From: Strix aluco
Lineage: Eukaryota > Chordata > Aves > Strigiformes > Strigidae
DNA: 64,000 bases
Assembly (NCBI RefSeq): GCF_031877795.1
Contig: NC_133971.1
Coordinates: forward strand, 15,416,325-15,480,324
Direction of reading: 5' to 3'
The position numbers and the translations under genes are program-made. Positions 61,101 through 64,000 of the stretch are shown piece after piece (position 1 is the stretch's first letter; every line of letters starts with the position of its first letter). The notes below the pieces were generated by a model. That model was not told the origin of the DNA, made no database searches, and saw only the letters and a list, made by a program, of their open reading frames with translations.

Positions 61101-63331
61101 CAGGTACTTTCAGAAGATTCATTCTGAAGTTGGTCAAAATCAGAATTCTGGATGGATTTTTGGTGTGAAGATCAGTCCACATTTTATATACTGTCCTACC
61201 TCTAATTACTCCATCTTTTGTGAGCATTTGAGTAAGAAGAAGTAACAGTTTATTCTAATAGTGCCTGTATGCTCCATTGACTTTTTGGTTTCCATGACTT
61301 CGCTACCTGTTTGATAGTCCTGTAGTTCTGTTAGTGCTCCAGTCGGGCTTCTGGATTCAGGTTCGATACTCCAATCTTCCTTGCATTTAGTGTCATGGTG
61401 TTTGGATGGATGTCTGACCTAGAAGAGCTTGTTCATTAGTGGTTCAATCAATCTTAGCAGCAGGAAGCTTACATATCAAACAGAAAAGATTTCAGGCATT
61501 GTGTGAACAGCAACATTTGTGCCCAATGCAGTCAACATTGCCAGGTACATTGGGGTAATTTTATCATTGAAAATGTCAGACCTCTTGCTTATTTCACTTA
61601 GAGTGCATTTCAAAGCTATTAGTATCTTACGTCTATCAATAGAAAGCTCTTCTGCGTACTTGCACCTACTTGCAGTGAGTTTTGGAAAAGAACTTTTAAA
61701 AGTCCCATTGCTAGTATTAATAGATTCCATACAATTGCTAGTAGATACCATAATGGGAGCAGATCACTCTGAACTCTTTAGCCTGTTCTTTTGTCTCCAG
61801 GAATGCTGCCTTCCTTATCTAAAACATCAGGAAAGAGGGGGACGAATGTGAATTCAGTTAAAGAGTCCTTACTGAAGTTTTTCTGATCATATAACAAAAT
61901 CGGTAATTTTCAAAGTTTCTTAGTAATAAGCACTTACTTCTTTCTCTCTTTAAATTTTTACCAATTTTGAAAATTTGAAATAAGGCCTATTAGAAAGACT
62001 TCTGGCTTTTCCTCTGAAGGTTTTGGTCCTTGGCAGAAGATCCAGTAAACCTTTTTTGACAAAAATAAAAATTGAAACAAAAGGTGATCATAGAAGTACC
62101 TATGGCACAATGTGCTGTTGCTTTGCTTATGATGATTGTGGCTTCTAACAAAGTTTTGTTACCCATTTAGCATGTTCTGGTATTGCTAGGTGTTAGAGCC
62201 TTAGTGAAGTAGTATGCAGCTAGATACTTCCTTTGTGAATCTGTAGCTGAGAAGGGTATACTGTGCATTAGGGCAGTTTATCACTCAGCATTAAAACTGA
62301 AGTGTACAGTAATGACCAAATACTTCCTTACTTATCTGTAGTTGTATCCATGTTGAAATGACTTTTCAAAGGCATAGAACTACTCATCTGTATGGCACTT
62401 GGTACCTGCTTTCTCTTTGTATTTTCTTCTGCCTTGGCTTCGATTCTTCCATGCTCTATAGATCCATGATGAAGAAGCAGAGTGAAAAGTTGGTCCTTAC
62501 CTACCTAAGAAGCAAGTTTGACAATAATTGATGTTTCTGGCAAATTTTTCTCTGCTCTTTGAATATGAAAATGATGGTACAAAGGTTGTTGTTTGCAACT
62601 TTTTGTTTTTCCTCTGTTTTTACTATTTATATAGGACTTTAAGCAGTTTATTTTTCATCAGCTTGCACACCCAACTTTGCATAGGTACACTTGAATACAA
62701 TGTCCAAATTTCTGAGTTCCAATACTACTGACTAAAATTAGTGAAGTTAACAAAGTGTCTTACTTTAAGCATTAGATTGATAATTAGATAATAAAGGGGT
62801 GATTTTGCTTTTGTCTTGATGTACATTCACTGCTGAATTCATTCATGCTGAAATTCTCTTCTGCAAAACTAGTGACATCCTTGTGACTTAACATCTGAAG
62901 CTCTGTCAGGTTCTCCCTAATAGGCTAGCCTGACTTAATGTTTCTTTTATCCTAAAATTTCTATGAGTTTAAGATTATTATAGAACACACATAAGTGGTA
63001 ATCTTCATACTTTACATTAACATAAAGGTAATTCTCATAATTCAATTTTATACTCCTTCAATTCAGTTCTCTATTCCCTGATTAACTTTATTTTCAGTCA
63101 AGCTCTTTTACAATCAGTTCTTTGGAATAACTGATTTTTCTGAAAGTGGTTTCTTCAATGTTTTTGGTTCCCAGCTTGTGTCTAAAGGTCAATAAACCTA
63201 ACCTCTTTTAATTTTGGACATGTCTGACCAAATGAGTAAAAAGGATTTTTATTTTTCCTTCTAGTCTTGATCCAGAGCAAAAGGAAATGTTAATTGAAGT
63301 GATAGAAAAGCTTTTGAAGGATAGAAGTACG
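27979..63331 (+). CDS. AP3B1: AP3B1, AP-3 complex subunit beta-3A (exons 1-6, partial gene)
   Basis: Large beta subunit of the AP-3 adaptor, which sorts membrane cargo (tyrosinase, LAMPs) from endosomes to lysosomes, melanosomes and platelet dense granules; loss in humans causes Hermansky-Pudlak syndrome type 2. Six coding exons (131, 76, 75, 96, 161 and 67 nt) give 202 codons in one frame. Residues 1 to about 43 are a flexible N-terminus; the rest is the start of the adaptin N-terminal helical-repeat solenoid (exons 2-6), nearly identical to mammalian beta-3A ([58 protein letters not shown]). The human protein has 1,094 residues, so about the first fifth is here. Wording such as the exon 1 sequence fits beta-3A rather than neuronal AP3B2. 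The remaining exons lie beyond the window. Confidence 0.96.
37407..37576 (+). other. Exon-like open block inside AP3B1 intron 1, identity unknown
   Basis: A frame begins ATG at 37407 and runs 57 codons to a TAA that overlaps a strong donor (CT|GTAAGTAT, GT at 37577). The peptide looks coding rather than random: it starts [19 protein letters not shown] and ends [21 protein letters not shown] possible acceptor is the AG at 37404-37405 after a long T-run, which would give an internal exon of 171 nt; otherwise the ATG marks a first coding exon. It does not belong to the known AP3B1 protein and I do not recognise the family. Options are a nested gene on the same strand, a retrocopied exon, or an alternative AP3B1 transcript. 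Confidence 0.4.
39972..40137 (+). mobile_element. Avian ERV LTR fragment
   Basis: Diverged match to a common bird LTR, recognisable by GGTCTGGCTGAGACGGAGTT, AATTTTCCCCGTGGC and GCCACTGCTGAGCAGTGCTC. It covers only the first part of the LTR. It lies 250 bp upstream of AP3B1 exon 2. Confidence 0.65.
40391..40466 (+). CDS. AP3B1: AP3B1 exon 2
   Basis: 76 nt. The first base completes the split Lys codon, followed by [19 protein letters not shown] and MKRIVG. Acceptor CCATAG, donor GGG|GTATGT at 40467. It encodes the start of the adaptin trunk. Confidence 0.97.
40983..41760 (-). mobile_element. Avian ERV LTR, probably solo
   Basis: The left end has the bird LTR signature GAGGGCAACTGAGCACCACG with CAGCCATTCCCTCACCCC. 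The middle is C/T-rich with many CCTCC blocks, and the right end has TCTCTGCTCTGGCACATCTC and CCATTGACCTCAGTGTTTGC. The reverse complement reads as the usual sense direction. No internal viral gene is present and no target duplication could be delimited. Minus orientation is an inference. The open frames in this GC-rich segment are not genes. Confidence 0.65.
44537..45433 (+). mobile_element. CR1 LINE, older subfamily
   Basis: Plus-strand CR1 fragment of about 0.9 kb with decayed ORF2 3' part: TATGCCAACGACACCAAGCT (the RT box, here YANDTKL), GACCTGGACAGGCTTGAGAG, CACCTGGAGTACTGTGTCCA, then GTAGATTTAGATTAGATATT and GTGTTCAAGGCCAGGTTGGA, and a tail with GGAACTAGATGATCCCTTCC and ATTCTATGATTC. 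Stops and frameshifts are frequent, so it is older than the 7-kb and 13-kb copies. Confidence 0.92.
46459..46533 (+). CDS. AP3B1: AP3B1 exon 3
   Basis: 75 nt, 25 codons in phase 0: [20 protein letters not shown] and SKNIE. Acceptor TTTTTCAG, donor GAG|GTATTC at 46534. It is identical or nearly identical to mammalian beta-3A over the whole exon. Confidence 0.97.
46534..52383 (+). other. AP3B1: AP3B1 intron 3 (5.9 kb)
   Basis: Contains one large LTR (48809-50434), otherwise AT-rich unique sequence with no recognised gene. Confidence 0.9.
48809..50434 (-). mobile_element. Large solo LTR, copy A (about 1.63 kb)
   Basis: The ends form an inverted repeat, TGTTAG ... CTAACA. It matches copy B at 58496-59928 in order and orientation, e.g. 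AATTTAATGAGAAAA near 49923, and CTTTTATCACATAA near the right end. In the minus sense an ATTAAA lies near 49930, so minus is the likely sense. The left part contains CA/TA dinucleotide runs (48910-48960, 49065-49090) and repetitive ACTGGCACC/GCTGGCACC-type units. Flanks ATAAC and TTAAT match only 3 of 5, so the target duplication has decayed. Family not identified; a class III (ERVL-like) origin is inferred from copy B's 5-bp duplication. Confidence 0.75.
52384..52479 (+). CDS. AP3B1: AP3B1 exon 4
   Basis: 96 nt, 32 codons in phase 0: [20 protein letters not shown] and [12 protein letters not shown]. Acceptor CTTTTCAG, donor AAA|GTGAGT at 52480. It encodes a helical repeat of the adaptin trunk. 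Confidence 0.97.
53301..56290 (-). mobile_element. Long CR1 LINE, nearly full ORF2, antisense in intron 4
   Basis: The element reads on the minus strand, from a GC-rich 5' region near 56.1-56.3 kb to the 3' tail (the plus strand shows CACAGAATCACAGAGTCATT at 53301, the reverse of the CR1 tail). Almost the whole ORF2 region is covered, whereas most CR1 copies are truncated to a few hundred bases. It is in opposite orientation to AP3B1, the tolerated orientation for intronic LINEs. The 5' limit is approximate. Confidence 0.93.
53385..56070 (-). pseudogene. CR1 ORF2 (endonuclease plus reverse transcriptase), broken
   Basis: In order along the minus strand: the start of the endonuclease domain ([18 protein letters not shown], about 56070-55855), endonuclease core ([21 protein letters not shown], 55831-55622), its last motif ([10 protein letters not shown]) and the linker ([15 protein letters not shown]...[11 protein letters not shown]) in 55628-54750, the RT N-terminal part ([17 protein letters not shown], 54521-55000 frame), and the RT palm with [18 protein letters not shown] and FADDTKL plus the C-terminal region in one 312-codon frame (54323-53385). 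Frame breaks near 55850, 55630, 54750 and 54330-54520 inactivate it. Confidence 0.92.
57732..57892 (+). CDS. AP3B1: AP3B1 exon 5
   Basis: 161 nt: [40 protein letters not shown] and [13 protein letters not shown], ending AG of a split Ser codon. Acceptor CATTCTTTAG, donor AG|GTAAGT at 57893. The donor is consensus. Confidence 0.97.
58496..59928 (-). mobile_element. Large solo LTR, copy B (1,433 bp), with 5-bp target duplication
   Basis: The ends are a 7-bp inverted repeat (TGTTAGG ... CCTAACA) and the flanks carry a perfect AGAGG duplication (58491-58495 and 59929-59933). In the minus sense there is a TATAAA box (GGATATAAACAC near 59490) and an ATTAAA near 59420, in the right order for U3 and R. 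The left 900 bp is repeat-rich with CACAC runs and recurring AGTAACTGGC/AGTCGCTGGC units. A 5-bp duplication is typical of class III (ERVL-like) elements. No internal viral genes remain. It is related to copy A at 48.8 kb. Confidence 0.85.
60185..60248 (+). other. AP3B1: Candidate alternative last exon of AP3B1
   Basis: A strong acceptor (CATTTCTTCTCTTCATGACAG, ending 60184) precedes a 64-nt open stretch whose phase fits exon 5: the split AG is completed to AGG, then [20 protein letters not shown] and TGA at 60246-60248. No donor is obvious nearby and no AATAAA is seen in the next several hundred bases. This block is not in the known protein. It would give a short protein of about 200 residues lacking most of the trunk. 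Speculative. Confidence 0.2.
63265..63331 (+). CDS. AP3B1: AP3B1 exon 6
   Basis: 67 nt: the first T completes Ser, then [19 protein letters not shown] and RST. Acceptor TTTTCCTTCTAG, donor ACG|GTAAGA at 63332. The mammalian protein has DKST at the end, so Arg replaces Lys here. Confidence 0.97.
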
Positions 63332-64000
63332 GTAAGAAATGTTATGCTATTAAATATTTTCAAAGAGTTTACTCCTGAGGTTGTCATTCAGCACTACATA
63401 ATATAATTCTCTAACCCTTGCTTATGTGGTTTTATATGTTTTTAGATAGAACTACCATTGTGTATTTATGCATTACACTATGACTGTAATAGTGACCATC
63501 TTTAATAAAGACTGATAATTTTACTTGCAGCATGGGTATTCTTAATCTGGTTTTGTTATCATGTTGTTTATGTATGCTTCTTTAAACTGAATTTTGACAA
63601 TGAAAGTTATATAGTGATATGAAGCAGTGTACAAGTGTCTATGTATAAACAATTTTTCATTGGGAAATTAGGTAATTTCAATTTGTTTGTGATACTGTAA
63701 GAATAAATTACTTCTGTACTATGCACAGTATACCTGTTGACATCAGTCTGCCTTGTAGTGTGTACAACTGTTAAACAATGATACTTGCTGTGCACTTGTT
63801 TGTTATTAGAAATATCCGTGGTAAATAAAACTGATGTCCTGGGACAATTTCTGTAAATTTAACACTCCTGTTATGTTTTGCCTGCTCTGTATAGGTGCAG
63901 GTTTTCTGTATGAACTTCTGGATGTCTCACAATGGTTACACACTTTATTTTTCTTTCTGTACCCTACAAATAAGCTTCCCATGTCTAAGCCAGAAAGGTA
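63332..64000 (+). other. AP3B1: AP3B1 intron 6, start
   Basis: Donor GTAAGAAAT. AT-rich with no recognised feature. The next exon, expected to continue LVAGS as in mammals, is not reached. Confidence 0.85.

Larger units (their letters stand above)
57893..63264 (+). other. AP3B1: AP3B1 intron 5 (5.4 kb)
   Basis: Contains solo LTR copy B and a candidate alternative exon at 60185-60248. The rest, 60.3-63.2 kb, is AT-rich with no recognised gene or repeat family. Confidence 0.9.

Noticed and set aside
1..64000. CRISPR arrays, operons, phage or plasmid features, tRNA or rRNA genes
   Set aside because: The window is vertebrate nuclear DNA. The repeats seen are microsatellites or retroelements, and no cloverleaf or ribosomal sequence was recognised by eye.

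Overview
The window is avian nuclear DNA: introns bounded by GT and AG, CR1 LINEs ending in ATTCTGTG-type 8-bp tails, bird-type LTRs, an AT-rich background and one CpG island. The only host gene I can identify is the 5' part of AP3B1 (beta-3A subunit of the AP-3 adaptor), plus strand, exons 1 to 6. Its coding exons at 27979-28109, 40391-40466, 46459-46533, 52384-52479, 57732-57892 and 63265-63331 total 606 nt, or 202 codons, and join in frame with every junction at a GT/AG site. The gene runs off the right edge. In chicken this region and VLDLR are both Z-linked, so a Z location is plausible but cannot be shown here.

Layout. 1-18 kb is gene-poor intergenic DNA with an LTR-like fragment (2.1-2.6 kb), young CR1 tails (7.0-7.45 kb, 13.0-13.2 kb) and an old CR1-like LINE (13.66-14.29 kb). 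18194-25146 is one complete but broken class II (betaretrovirus-like) provirus on the minus strand. It has 393/392-bp LTRs, a perfect 6-bp target duplication (TCCATA), a tRNA-Trp-like primer site, a 14-nt all-purine tract, and remnants of gag matrix, dUTPase, protease, RT and integrase. 25.2-27.3 kb is intergenic. 27.3-28.3 kb is the AP3B1 CpG-island promoter. 28.1-64 kb is AP3B1 introns holding CR1s and LTRs, including two copies of one 1.4-1.6 kb LTR family that flank exons 4 and 5.

The most interesting object lies in the env position of the provirus. Between integrase and the polypurine tract, in the sense of the virus, is an intron-less, rearranged piece of host VLDLR cDNA (LDL-receptor class A repeats) in place of any recognisable env. 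It is bracketed by 12-bp direct repeats. This looks like retroviral capture of a host receptor ectodomain in a lineage whose relatives (alpharetroviruses) use LDL-receptor class A proteins as receptors. The present copy carries breaks and is probably a fossil.

Secondary leads are a duplicated provirus/host junction at 11.1-11.4 kb, a roughly 500-600-bp repeat duplicated inside the provirus, two exon-like open blocks of unknown identity (8273-8383 and 37407-37576), a possible alternative last exon of AP3B1 at 60185-60248, and a perfect X-box palindrome plus a CACGTGAC E-box in the AP3B1 promoter.
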